Below, piece by piece: positions 45,934 to 56,461 of a stretch of DNA of 64,000 nucleotides (the stretch's first letter is position 1; each line of letters starts with the position of its first letter). The notes beneath the pieces were generated by a model. It worked only from the letters and a program-made list of their open reading frames with translations. It was not told the DNA's origin and ran no database searches. The DNA is taken from contig NC_134770.1 of the NCBI RefSeq assembly GCF_050436995.1, positions 1,746,501 through 1,810,500 on the forward strand, in the 5' to 3' direction. The position numbers and the translations under genes were made by a program. The stretch is from Anticarsia gemmatalis. Lineage: Eukaryota; Arthropoda; Insecta; Lepidoptera; Erebidae.

Positions 45934-46239
45934 TTATCATCACGCCATATAAGTCTCGCCTTAGTTAACAGACGATCATCAAAAACTGATAAAAATCTAT
46001 CATAGTCAGGCGCCAAGATAATTATCAAAAACAGCGGCACTTTAATAAGTTTCATGTAACACTCTTATCAGAAAACGGTAGCCGATTGATAAGAGCTCCA
46101 TACAAATTAACGTGACTAATATACTGATTATAAATATATGTATATACACACGTAAATATTATCGACAATCGGTGATAAATATTACATTGAGTTTTTGATT
46201 GTTTATTTATATTGTTGTTATCTGATAACGGACTGATAA
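45934..46239. promoter_or_regulatory. Dense GATA-motif cluster, candidate enhancer
   Basis: GATAA or its complement TTATC occurs eleven times in about 306 bp. The sites include the double site GATAATTATC near 46017-46026, TTATCTGATAACGG near 46220 and CTGATAAG at 46234. Chance in this AT-rich sequence predicts roughly one or two. Three more lie just downstream (to about 46430). GATA factors bind such sites in insects, for example in gut, fat body and blood cell genes. No repeat family accounts for the block. Confidence 0.35.
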
Positions 46240-46609
46240 GTAACCTCCTTTTCATTCTTTTAACTTAGTAACATGTTTTTGTAGAATCATTTTTGTCATT
46301 TCTTTCCTATATCATTAATATTGCAAGAAAATAAGGTATGAATTGGGTTAAAAATCACCATTTTTATCTGCACGATCCGGTTTTCCATGATCTTCAGAAG
46401 GACAAGGACCAATTATCTATTGGAATTTATCGAATGAGATTTATAGTTATAAAGATATATCACTATACGCAAACAAATAAACCTTTCTTGCTTATTTAAA
46501 ACGGTGAAAAAGGCGAATGACTAATAATACAATTGTTTTTCAAAAATCTACGGGTTAAGATACTGTTTATTACAAAATTTACTTGTCTTATGCTTAAGTT
46601 ACACGTCGG
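46240..46609. other. Unannotated AT-rich DNA
   Basis: A few more TTATC words continue the upstream cluster. Nothing else. Confidence 0.4.
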
Positions 46610-46617
46610 TTCACGTT

Positions 46618-46680
46618 AGTGCGTTAGGTGGGAATTGAACCCACGACTTTTCGATCGGAAATCCTGTCTTATTCATTGAA
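46618..46680 (-). mobile_element. tRNA-like SINE head fragment
   Basis: The complement reads ACAGGATTTCCGATCGAAAA, GTCGTGGGTTCAATTCCCAC, with a box B-like GGGTTCAATTCCC. Box A is not evident. Confidence 0.4.
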
Positions 46681-47427
46681 GATTAAATTACCAAGAGTAT
46701 TACATTATAAACGGATACATCAGCAGCAATTTACCGTATTTTCCCAGGCAATAATCCCACTTTCTCATGGCCTTACATCATAATATGCATGTCAGACCTA
46801 CACATCCTACACCTTCTAGGAAACTGATGCAATGCTTGTAATTCACGTCTACACGTTTAGTTTATTAGTAACTTTTATTTTAAGAGAAACTTGGTAGATT
46901 TATTTTCAGGTGAACATTTTGAATTATTTAGTTAAATAGGTTAATTGTGTCTCTGAACCAAAAGAAACTTAAAATATTTCAGAGAAATCGAGAATTTGAA
47001 CTTCTTTAGTTAAAAAGACAATAAATACAATTGTTATCATGAATTAGATTCTTAAGTGTCGGATTTAAATCTTGAGTTTTTGTTTCCTAATTATATCAAT
47101 ACCGATGCAAAAATCGCTACCAATAATTTAAGTAAATCTAGTATGCACGTATTCTAACTCATTCGCAATATTAAAATTCCGTTCTTCTATTTAACTAACT
47201 AAAAATCACCTGTAAATAGATTTACGTATATATTTTCTGTTCAAAACCAAGACAGATGTTATAGAGACATCATATTCTAAGACAAATGATTTCCGTTCCT
47301 ATTCACAAACACCTTTCACGCTATTTTCACTCACGGAGAAAATGTTTAAGATTTAAATAACTTTTAAACTATCTAAGATGAGTAAGCTTTGAGAATGATA
47401 TTTCTATGACGAATAGAAGTTATATTT
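46681..47427. other. Unannotated AT-rich DNA
   Basis: Nothing recognised. Confidence 0.4.
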
Positions 47428-47585
47428 CAGCGCCCATAGCCGGTTGCGCTCACCGGTCGGTAAACAATCTGTGGGTTAAGCAAATCTTGGCGCGGTCATA
47501 CCATAGATGGGTGACCGCATAGTGGTATTTGAACTGGGCGTCTCCGTGCTTCGGAGGGCACGTAAAAAGTTGACCACAACCATAC
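47428..47585 (+). mobile_element. 5S-like SINE, 3'-truncated
   Basis: CGCCCATAGCCGGTTGCGCT, CACCGGTCGGTAAACAATCT, GTGGGTTAAGCAAATCTTGG, CGCGGTCATACCATAGATGG, GTGACCGCATAGTGGTATTT and GGGCGTCTCCGTGCTTCGGA. The 5S-type box A (GGTTAAGCAAA) and box C (GATGGGTGACCGC) are intact. The 3' third of the family is missing. Confidence 0.75.
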
Positions 47586-47792
47586 CACACCAGAAGAATA
47601 AGAAGATATATCACTAAAGACCCTCCACTAGGTATGTGTGAAAAGATTTTTCAGGGTAAAAAATATACAAGTTTTAAAAATCTTTAATAAAAGTACTCAA
47701 TTTAATCAAAATGCGTTTAACGATTTCAACTTTATTGAGAACCAATCATTAAAACATCCAAACATTTTCAGCTACTAAAGGAAAATTGACAA

Positions 47793-48070
47793 TCTATACT
47801 TACTAATATTATAAAGCTGAAGAGTTTGTTTGTTTGTTTGTTTGTTTGTTTGTTTGTTTGTTTGAACGCGCTAATCTCAGAAACTACTGGTCCGATTTGA
47901 AAAATTCTTTCAGTGTTAGATTGCCTATTTATCGACGAAGGTTATAGGCTATATATCATCACGCTAAGACCAGGAGGAGCAGAGTAACAGTAAGAAATGT
48001 TACAAAAACGGGGAAAAATTTTACCCATTCTCTCTTATGTGACGCAAGCGAAGTTGCGCGGGTCAGCTAG
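47793..48070 (+). mobile_element. Helitron-like element with long TTTG tract
   Basis: Starts TCTATACTTACTAATATTAT after A and ends GCGCGGGTCAGCTAG before T. The CGCAAGCGAAGTTGCG hairpin sits just before the end. It carries nine uninterrupted TTTG units (about 47823-47862), the longest tract of the family here, so it is the best candidate for the youngest copy. Confidence 0.85.
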
Positions 48071-48354
48071 TGCGTAAATAAAATATCACCTACATAAAAG
48101 CTATCAGACACACAAAATATTTTTCAATAATACACCAGACGGATAAAAAATATTTGTTCACCCTTATTATCTCACATAAAGAAACCAATTTTTAAGCCAA
48201 ATTGGCCGAAACCTAACTAAAACTATATATTCTGAAAAAAACAAATGTTTCTTCTGCTATAAAAAAAAAACTACCCACAGATAGCAAAAAACCTATTTCT
48301 TGTAGCAAAACTAACAATCCGTAAAAGTGTTTCGGTAGAAGCCTACAATAATTG
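48071..48354. other. Unannotated AT-rich DNA
   Basis: Nothing recognised. Confidence 0.4.
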
Positions 48355-48361
48355 TGTCACG

Positions 48362-48430
48362 CGTTAATGGAGCTGTCGTTACCCACCCCCTAGGGATGAT
48401 CGGGGGTGGGGACCAGCTGACGCACCTTCA
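48362..48430. other. GC-rich hairpin block
   Basis: CCCACCCCC (48382-48390) pairs perfectly with GGGGGTGGG (48402-48410) across an 11-base loop, flanked by AGCTG (48371-48375) and CAGCT (48414-48418). It is distinctly GC-rich in its surroundings and matches no repeat in the window. The role is unknown: a regulatory block or a structured RNA are both possible. Confidence 0.4.
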
Positions 48431-48479
48431 AAATAAATAATGAAGTTATTTATTTAAGGGTGCTATCAATCTTTTGAAC

Positions 48480-48590
48480 TGCCTCTTTGAAACGTCGATA
48501 GAGAGGTGTCAAAGAAGTCTTTGGTTCGATTCTCCTCGAAGATCTAGTGGTTGTCAAAGCGACTATTGTGTGGGAGTAGAATCTTTCTTT
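48480..48590 (+). mobile_element. Possible degenerate tRNA-like SINE
   Basis: TCTTTGGTTCGATTCTCCTC resembles box B, and the preceding CTCTTTGAAACGTCGATAGA is a poor head. Weak. Confidence 0.25.
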
Positions 48591-48761
48591 TTTTTTTCAA
48601 ATTTCTTGTGAGTATTTTTTTTTTGTCAAAAAATCTGTAACTACCTAGAGTTAAAAAGTAAGGGATGACCTTCGACTGAGCTTTCGTTTCGTTCTACTAT
48701 TCTCACCGAATTCAATGGGAATAGAGAGTTTATAATAATATTTATATACACACAGTTATTA

Positions 48762-48995
48762 TCTAAATATATAAAACTCAAAGTTGACTGACTGACTTAG
48801 TGATTTATCAACGCACAGCCCAAACCACTGGACGGATCGGGCTAAAATTTGGCAGGTAGATGTAATGACGTAGACATGCGCTAAGTAAGTATTTTGATAA
48901 ATTCTTCCCCCAAGGGGATAAAATAGGAGATGAAAGTTTGTGCGCTAATTATTTCCATTGTCACAAACGCGGACAAAATCGCAGGCAAAAACTAG
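48762..48995 (+). mobile_element. Helitron-like element (GACTGACTGAC subfamily)
   Basis: Starts TCTAAATATATAAAACTCAA after A and ends AGGCAAAAACTAG before T. The body has GTTGACTGACTGACTTAGTG, CAACGCACAGCCCAAACCAC and GCTAAAATTTGGCAGGTAGA. 234 bp, no gene. Confidence 0.8.
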
Positions 48996-50858
48996 TTCAC
49001 CATAAACAAACTTCTACGCAGTTCAATGAAACAAGCGTGACCGAATTGAACATCCTCAAACCGGTTTCAAATCCATACCTCACAATATTTGCTTAAAAAT
49101 ACGAAAGTTGAATATCAATAACTTATTACATAATTAAAGTCCAGTTATGTTGATATAGTGATCGTTAAATTAAGATTTATAACACCGTTGTCGTGAACGC
49201 GGAAATCTTTTGTTTAATACTTCCGTGATAGCGTGTCTCGGTTTAGATATGATTTGACATGTAGTACGAAAGTTTTGACGTAATTTATGGAGTCTATTAT
49301 TATAATACTGTATATGTCAATAGATCCTATTACAAAGGAGTTTAATATAAACTGACTGTGTATTATAGACCTATGTTTTCCCTTTAAAGTGCAATATGCG
49401 TGATGTCATAAAAAATTGTTAAAATTAGACACAAGACCGCCTTTTTTACAACCTATGTCGCAATCTAGGAATCAAGCCAAAATCTAACCCATTATCCTAT
49501 ATTCATACTACCTACCTAAACGCATAACTTTCAAGTAACACAAAGGAACATTTACAATATAAGCACCTATATGGTACAATCTATTCTCGTATGCTCTTAG
49601 TTACTGTTGCATATCTGAACACTTGCATGGTTAATGTTCACCTTCGATGCTTATGTGTGGTACTGTCAAAGTCTGGAAAATTTAATTTACCGACTTCAAA
49701 AAAAGAGGAGATGCTTTGTTCGAATGATTTTTTTGGTATGTGTGTTCACTGATTACACTATCACTTGTGAGTTTTTTAATTATTTTCTTATTCGATAGAG
49801 TAAACTCCCGAAATTGTGTCATACAAATTTTAATTTTATTTGGATTCAAATATTTTTATTTGAAGATACGCCAGAAAACAAATTGTATACTGTATTTTTA
49901 TACTAGCCCTTACTTGCGACTCTCCCTGTCCAAGCTTTCAAAATAGACTTTGTGCTGAGAAATTATAGTCAGGGAATCGTTTTCCTTAATTTAGTTGTTT
50001 ACACGTAAAATATAGAAGTACAAACAGACGGGGCTAGGAATTTCAAGAGCAGGTGAATAAATTAATTCAAGAATTCCCACTGTACTGTCAAATAATCTAC
50101 TAAACAGTTTATAAACAGGAGAGCGAGCCGCAAATTGTAAAATTATGAGCCCTAACATTCGACCTACATAAAACTTAATATGAGAAGGACCTTCAACTCA
50201 AAACATTCATATCGTAAAACGGAACAACAGTCAAAGACACAAACAATTACTAAAACTGTCCCTTAAATTCAAACAATCCATGAAACCACGTCAACATCAA
50301 AGAAAGCAATCTCTTCCAAAATCTTCAAGATCCAACCATTCATTCTGGCATTCATTACCCATCAACTACTCCCGATCAAAAGCTACCCCAGAAATTTTAA
50401 TACACGAACTCACGAATTCGATTTAATACACGAACGAATTGGCCGTCGGATCTGACTAACGCGTGTATTACTAAAAACAGCATGTCCCTTTCATCTTCCC
50501 ACGGATGCAGATTCGAGGCATGAGATTATTCGAGTCACAATTGTTTATTTACTCATTTTTTTATGGTACTGTTATTTGCGTCAAGTTAAAATTATTATCT
50601 TGGATATGCGTCAAATTGCTGATACATTTTGTCCAGTTTAATGTTGGGAATAAATAAAGATAATGATAATCGTTTATTATTTTAATACTTGTTATGAATC
50701 ATTGGATGCAGCTGAATGCACAGAAATACAGCATATTATTCAGCAATATGGGAGCAATGACATTACTTTCACAAATTTACGGCCATTTTCTTCATCAAAA
50801 GTAACAGCCAAAGTAAAGAGTTAACGTAAAAAGGTTTCTTCCAGGAATTTAAAGAAAT
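48996..50858. other. Unannotated AT-rich DNA
   Basis: 1.9 kb without recognised genes. A lone GTCCCTTTCA word at 50484-50493 is identical to the complement of the repeated word of the element at 21993. Confidence 0.4.
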
Positions 50859-50922
50859 GTAAATAATAAAATAAATAAATAAAAAACTTTATTTATTTTT
50901 ATTTATTTATTTTATTATTTAC
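50859..50922. repeat. 27-bp perfect inverted repeat, AT-rich
   Basis: The left arm (50859-50885), starting GTAAATAATAAAATAAATAA, pairs perfectly with 50896-50922 across a 10-base spacer. It would form a stable hairpin. No terminal duplication or gene. Confidence 0.85.
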
Positions 50923-51524
50923 TTATAATGTAATAGAAGTTAATGGCTTTAGCTGTTCCTTAAGATATGTACGAAAAAACTGACCGTTAGTGAGCCTTCA
51001 CTAAACAGGCAATAAACCAGTTAGTCATTTGTGGCAAGTAAAATCAATCTTGGTACTTGTAACTCCTCAACAATGACTTAGACACAAAGCAACAAAGCGG
51101 CATATTGGCGTACAATACAAACAAACAAATGGACAGCCACAACGCGGACCACTTAAATAATTGTTGCATTGTATACTGCTGCACATTGTACCGCATGGCA
51201 CTTTGTTAACAAGAAATATCTTTTCATGTGTTATTGAGACATTAATTTTAGATTGTCATCAGCATTCAAACCTTTACTGATTTTACAAGGTTCTGATACG
51301 CAGACTCTCAGAAACACTTAACATTACGACAGTTTTTTAATACTAACTTAAAATTGTCATTTCGCTTCCTTCAAAACCTTTGGATTTACCACGAGTTACC
51401 GCACTTGTCACTTGAGGACCGTTCATCCCGTTAAAGAACTTCAATTTTAGCGATCAACCAAAGGTGTCCATCATTTCAACACACATACTTTAGTTTCTTC
51501 CCAGCTAAATGCCATAAGATTCAC
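50923..51524. other. Unannotated AT-rich DNA
   Basis: Nothing recognised. Confidence 0.4.
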
Positions 51525-51672
51525 AAGAATCACAAATTAGTACCCGGTTCATTAGGTTTCTTTCAGTGAGCTCTTGAGGTACCCAAATGTCGAGCTTTTT
51601 TGTGTAGAGAAAAGATTTTATTATTACAAGCTCATACATACTATAAAGCGAAAAGACTTTTCCCCGACCTAG
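51525..51672. mobile_element. Truncated mariner-type MITE
   Basis: AAGAATCACAAATTAGTACC, GTTTCTTTCAGTGAGCTCTT, CCCAAATGTCGAGCTTTTTT, ACAAGCTCATACATACTATA and CGAAAAGACTTTTCCCCGAC match the element at 9664-9872 in inverted orientation. Only one terminal repeat survives. The other end is lost. Confidence 0.8.
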
Positions 51673-53269
51673 TACTTAGTGAAAAATAAATAAGCAGGTT
51701 AAAACTAGAATATAAAACAAGTAACACAAAAAGTCATAAATATGAAATACATATTCATACACATCGTCAATCAGTAAACGGATACATACGTCTTCGTCAA
51801 ACGCAGAGTCTAATTCTTCACGACATTATACGCTTCCAGAATGAGTTACAGCGTCAGTTTAACTGGAAATACTTGCATTTCAAATTCCCGCTAACGTTAT
51901 TATAACTGTTCATAATAATTTAAGAGGCATACGACACCCGTACTGGATATAATTTGGCGAAACCAATTTCCCTTTTAGAAACATAAAGCGTGCTACCTCT
52001 AGCATTTGTCGCTAATTAGTCGTCACGTCCTGTTCGCAGGGCTGTCTGGGAGTAGGTCATGGGTATTGGCAAACAATTGATTAGAGATTTAGGTGATATA
52101 CAAGATGGTGGGTAGTGTATCCAGCAATATAAAATATCGAATAGATACCCAGAAAACAGACAAACCCTTTTTTTTTGTTTCATTCAAAAAAAATCTTCTG
52201 GTAAGTTTCGAATAAAATTAATGTATCACCTACAACAAGATTACAATGCTATGACAAGCTGGATAGTTTATTTTTACAGCTTACCACGATGATTACTTAC
52301 TTTTATTATATTTATTTTCAAAAATCTCATTACCACTTGCTCTTTCAAGCAGCAAAACAGCCAACCCTACACGGCAAACTATACGCCTCTCAATTCTCTA
52401 CGAAATATTAATAGTTGCGCAGTGACATCTAAAGTTGCAGTATAATTATTATTTGCAATGTGTAGTGTGTGTACCAAATCTATATTCGTTCCGTGTGGGA
52501 AGCTTTGAGTCTTGTAGAACATTTTATGGACATTTAATTTGATTCTGAATGGTTGTATGTTATTGATGTAGAGGTTGTTTTTGCTATGTTTTTAGATGAA
52601 GAAGCCACCATTGTGGATGCTTAAAAATGCTTAAAATACGTACTAAGAGTCCATTATCTGTATATTTGTAAAAGTATTTTTAAATATCGTCGTATATACA
52701 CTAGCATGGAAAGAAAAAAAACTGCAATCTTCAGTAATTTTACGCTTAGTTCCCGTGAGTTAAACGTCTATACTGTTATTTGTGGCACAACCTAAAACCT
52801 AAAAAAGCTCAAGAATTCTGTACTATATTATGACCAAACACATTTTTCGGTATCTTTTGACACTCACACAATTCCTTTGGGTCAAAACCTCATCTCTTAT
52901 CAGTACCACCGATCAGTCCCTAGTTTCAACACGCCGATAAAAGGCCCAAATATGATTCTGTCAATATGTCGGGTCGTTTGACATTTGTTTATCTTTATAG
53001 AGGTCAATGCTACGGGTTTTAATCCACTTAAATACGCTATAAACATGATTGTTAATGTCACGCCTCGCTTTAATGAAGGAGTAGGTAGAAACACCCTCTT
53101 ATCGACAATAATCTTTTTACCGTTTTCTCAAAATGGGATTTTTTATTACCGTTTTTGCAAAACGTACCACCAAGGAAGAGTGACCTATTGAATGAAGGTG
53201 CTATAGGCCGAAGTTTGGTGTCCTCAGTATCAATAGTTAATCTAGTTATCAAAGCTTCTAACTACAGTT
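51673..53269. other. Unannotated AT-rich DNA
   Basis: Nothing recognised. Short overlapping open frames only. Confidence 0.4.
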
Positions 53270-53575
53270 AACGACTGCCAAAGATCTTTGTATATGACAG
53301 CCGGCACCCACAATTTAACGTTTCTTCTGTGCTATTGGTCGAATCTTGGTACCCCTCTGTAAGACTAGTCATCATACTTTCAAGACTTTTACAGGTAACG
53401 ACTGCCAAAGATCTTCGAAATTGAAAGCCGGCCACAATTTAAAGTTACTCCCAAAAATACGGAAACTCGGCACATGCAATATGGTCACCCATCCACTGAC
53501 CAACCTCAGCAAGAGTTACTTAACCTCGCGCGGCTGTTGTTACTTTAGCCACGAGCATTTTATTCTCCTAAGTGT
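53270..53575 (-). mobile_element. Second 5S-like SINE family with an internal tandem duplication
   Basis: The complement at about 53555-53475 reads CGCGCGAGGTTAAGTAACTC, TTGCTGAGGTTGGTCAGTGG, ATGGGTGACCATATTGC, again with box A- and box C-like 5S words, but the rest of the body differs from the family at 28690. The downstream part, with ACGACTGCCAAAGATCTT, then GACAGCCGG or GAAAGCCGG, and ACAATTTAA, occurs twice (53271 and 53398 onward), a roughly 127-bp tandem duplication. Confidence 0.5.
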
Positions 53576-53684
53576 CCTTCCTATTAATCTATCCACGAGC
53601 AGTCAATAAAGTCACAATTGTCATCAAAACAAAACAGAACATAATGACATGGTGTCACAGCCCTTTATAGGTCGATATCGCGTG

Positions 53685-53775
53685 AGCGAGCTCTATTAGC
53701 GAGGGAGACAGCAAATGGGAACGGGATGGGTGACCGAATGACCACATGTCCGTCCCTTCCGTTGTGGGTTAGTAC
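53685..53775 (+). repeat. Possible repeat fragment with GGGATGGGTGACC
   Basis: GCGAGCTCTATTAGCGAGGG, AGACAGCAAATGGGAACGGG and ATGGGTGACCGAATGACCAC. A diverged echo (GTAACCGAATGAATACCTTC) lies near 53960. Class unknown. Confidence 0.35.
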
Positions 53776-54023
53776 AGTTTATGTGATAAGTGCTGCTGGT
53801 ACTTCGTCTTGCGAAATTACATGAAAGAGAAAATTTGTTGAACGGAAAAAAACAACTAAAACGTTTTTGTATGGAACTAAAGTAACCTAATGAAGAACCT
53901 TAAAATAGGTTTTTTTATGAAATGTAGGAATAAGTCATCTCATTTTTTTTAATGAGACTGGTAACCGAATGAATACCTTCCGTATTAGGTTAGTGTCAGT
54001 TTAAGTTTGAGGACTAACTCCCG

Positions 54024-54075
54024 GTTTCTGAGTACATTTAGCGGTAGTTTATCTATTCAATAGCGTTTTTTTGTA
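54024..54075. mobile_element. Half copy of GCCCGGTTTCTGAGG MITE
   Basis: CCCGGTTTCTGAGTACATTT and AGCGGTAGTTTATCTATTCA, ATAGCGTTT match the left half of 8730-8849. The other end is missing. Confidence 0.65.
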
Positions 54076-54541
54076 TGAGTTGTAACGTTAAGTAGCTAAA
54101 CCTTGTATACAGAAAATCAAAGGTTAGATCATCTTTTTTTTTATTTGGATATGTTCATTGGCGATTGTTAGGTTAATCTACAATTGTAGGATAGAAATAT
54201 AAGTGTCTGATAGAAGTATTCTCCTTATACACTACACTTCAGTAATGACTACCTACTTTAGATAAAACTAATAGATTAAATTAATAATCTTTTAAACATA
54301 GTACTCAACAAGTAATTATAACTTGTAGGAATCGTGAATTGTAATTAAACTTGGTCCGAACTTTCAATGTATTTGTTCAGCAAAGGTCAATGAACGACAA
54401 TCGTTTGTATTAATCGGTCTGAAATCGTGGGGGTGGATTATTTGAATAGTGTACTTGAAGTTTTTGTTTTGGTTTAAATACTATATTTTAATATCTGATA
54501 GGATCAATAATTTGGACAATTTTGTGGACAAAACTAATAGA
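54076..54541. other. Unannotated AT-rich DNA
   Basis: Nothing recognised. Confidence 0.4.
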
Positions 54542-54545
54542 TTAA

Positions 54546-54689
54546 CCCTCTTATTCATAAACACACTATAAACCTATATTAGTAAAAAGCTACTATAATG
54601 TTTTCTCTTTTGCATTTCGTTAAAGAGTGAAAGAAACAAAACACTTTATAAGCTTTTCATAACTTCATATATTTTTATGAATAAGAGGG
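54546..54689. mobile_element. TTAA-type MITE (CCCTCTTAT ends), copy 2
   Basis: Starts CCCTCTTATTCATAAACACA after TTAA (54542-54545) and ends TTTTTATGAATAAGAGGG. The right flank is TAAG, a decayed TTAA. It is nearly colinear with 34093-34242, including CACTATAAACCTAT, TGTTTTCTCTTT, GAAAGAAACAAAA and CATAACTTCATA. Confidence 0.8.
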
Positions 54690-55169
54690 TAAGACTAAAA
54701 TAAAAAACAAATTGGTACGAGTCTTGTTCTATAAGTAAATCTCGGTTGATCCTTGCCTTTCCTCTCATTTTTGGTTGCTATAAGCAGTGAAAACTTATAT
54801 TCAAATGATTTTTGTCCATCGCTGACCGACTAATAATTCATGACTGATGAAAAAAACAAATGGGCACTATTCACAAAAGTATCATAAAACTATAGTAACT
54901 GTATAATGAAACCCCATATTTGGTCTCTCCCTATGTATGTATGTATTAAACGCTATTAAGCTATCAAACTTAATATAATAACCATTACCTCGCAATATTT
55001 CACTTGAGTCACATATAGCCTAATACTAAAGTTAGTCGTTAGGGCATAACGAAAGGCCTAAGTGACGAGACCTAAAAACATTTGTGGAATTACGTCACTT
55101 AACCATCACAAGGGTGTAGGCATGTGACTTTTTCAGGCCCTTTAAGATAAAATAAATCTACTTTCTTTT
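54690..55169. other. Unannotated AT-rich DNA
   Basis: Nothing recognised. Confidence 0.4.
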
Positions 55170-55179
55170 TTATTTTATC

Positions 55180-55355
55180 TTATGGTTAGTGGTCAACCTA
55201 GTGGTTAAAGTTGATCAAGCCGCAGACATGGCTCGACAATGAATATCTTAATAAACAACAATCAGGACTTTTTATATGTCCTCCGTAGCACGGACACGCT
55301 CAGCTGGAATACCACTATGAGGTTACCCATCTATAGAATGACCGCGTCAACGGTT
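55180..55355 (-). mobile_element. 5S-like SINE, diverged
   Basis: ATGGTTAGTGGTCAACCTAG, TGGTTAAAGTTGATCAAGCC, GTCCTCCGTAGCACGGACAC, AATACCACTATGAGGTTACC and CATCTATAGAATGACCGCGT are the complement of the family at 28690. The box C region is mutated. Confidence 0.65.
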
Positions 55356-55384
55356 GCAATATACAAACAAGACAGCAATAGCTG

Positions 55385-55485
55385 GGAGTTTCTAGTTAGC
55401 TCTTTTCATAAGCCCACTTTCGGAGCTAGTGGTATATCATAAGTGTCAATATTTGATCTAAATAAATAAATGATTTTGATTGTTA
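55385..55485 (+). mobile_element. Non-LTR 3' tail (same as 27161)
   Basis: GGGAGTTTCTAGTTAGCTCT, ATCATAAGTGTCAATATTTG and ATCTAAATAAATAAATGATT match the 3' tail at 27161-27308. It directly follows the 5S-like SINE. Confidence 0.6.
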
Positions 55486-55854
55486 CACAATTTAATTTAC
55501 TACTTACAAACGAAGGTTTTGATCATCAAATGTGTTGAAATCGTGAAAATTCTTAGGTATATTTAACACCAAAACAACGGCATTGAACTCTGAACTGCAC
55601 CATCGCGTGTCAACAGCTACATAATAAAAGCATTACCTGAAAAGAAAAACAACTAAATGTCAATTTTATAATAGTTTTCATTCATCCATCATTCTAGACG
55701 GGTACAATTGGACAACAATTTTGTATAGAGCGATTGCTCGTAAAATATTAATTGAACGATTTGAAAAGGTCACTATCGGGAAAATTTCTGGGTTTTATTT
55801 TTAGGAGTTATAATTTTAAATATATTTATCAAAGTAACGTGTGAATCGGAAATA

Positions 55855-56065
55855 TTTTTTTAAATAAGACAACTCCCACACTAAGAATTGCTCTTGTGTC
55901 GCGTTGACTTTTACAAACATACAAACAACGGACACAAAGTAAAACCAGATTCGGAACACCAATTTGTGGACCGCACAAATATTGCTCCATGTGGAAATCG
56001 AACCCACGTGTAACTCTAGACGCACTTGTAATGCCACCTTAACCACTATGCCACGGAATCCTCAT
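55855..56065 (-). mobile_element. tRNA-headed SINE (family B), copy 1 of a close pair
   Basis: Minus-strand head GATTCCGTGGCATAGTGGTT and AAGGTGGCATTACAAGTGCG, box B GTGGGTTCGATTTCC, tail CAATTCTTAGTGTGGGAGTT then GTCTTATTT. The 5' flank holds ATTCGTCTTAAGCATTACAA (56066-56085), repeated beside the next copy. Confidence 0.75.
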
Positions 56066-56241
56066 TCGTCTTAAGCATTACAATTAAAATTCAAAATATC
56101 CTTTAATTCGTAAACTTCTTACACGTCGTCACATATTTTTTTAACCTTTTCGGAAAAGCTAGTTGCTTCTGAGAAGAAACACAAATAACTGAAAGCTTAT
56201 TCAATTGCTACGAATTACATTCTATTTTTACTTTTATTTTT

Positions 56242-56430
56242 AACAGACAACTTCCGCACTAAGAATTGCTTTTCTGCCGCGGGACTATAACCAACATACA
56301 AACAACGGACACAAAGTAGAACCAGGTCCGAAACAATTATTTATGGATCGCACAAATAATAATGTCCCGGGTGGCGACGCAATGCTAGTGGCGTGGCGAC
56401 CGAAACCACTGCGCCACGGAGGCAGTCAAG
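56242..56430 (-). mobile_element. tRNA-headed SINE (family B), copy 2 of a close pair
   Basis: Minus-strand head CTCCGTGGCGCAGTGGTTTC. Box B is degraded. The body has GTTTCGGACCTGGTTCTACT and the tail CAATTCTTAGTGCGGAAGTT. The flank ATTCGTCATAAACATTACAA (56442-56461) nearly repeats that of copy 1. Confidence 0.75.
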
Positions 56431-56461
56431 TCAGAATTCATTCGTCATAAACATTACAATT

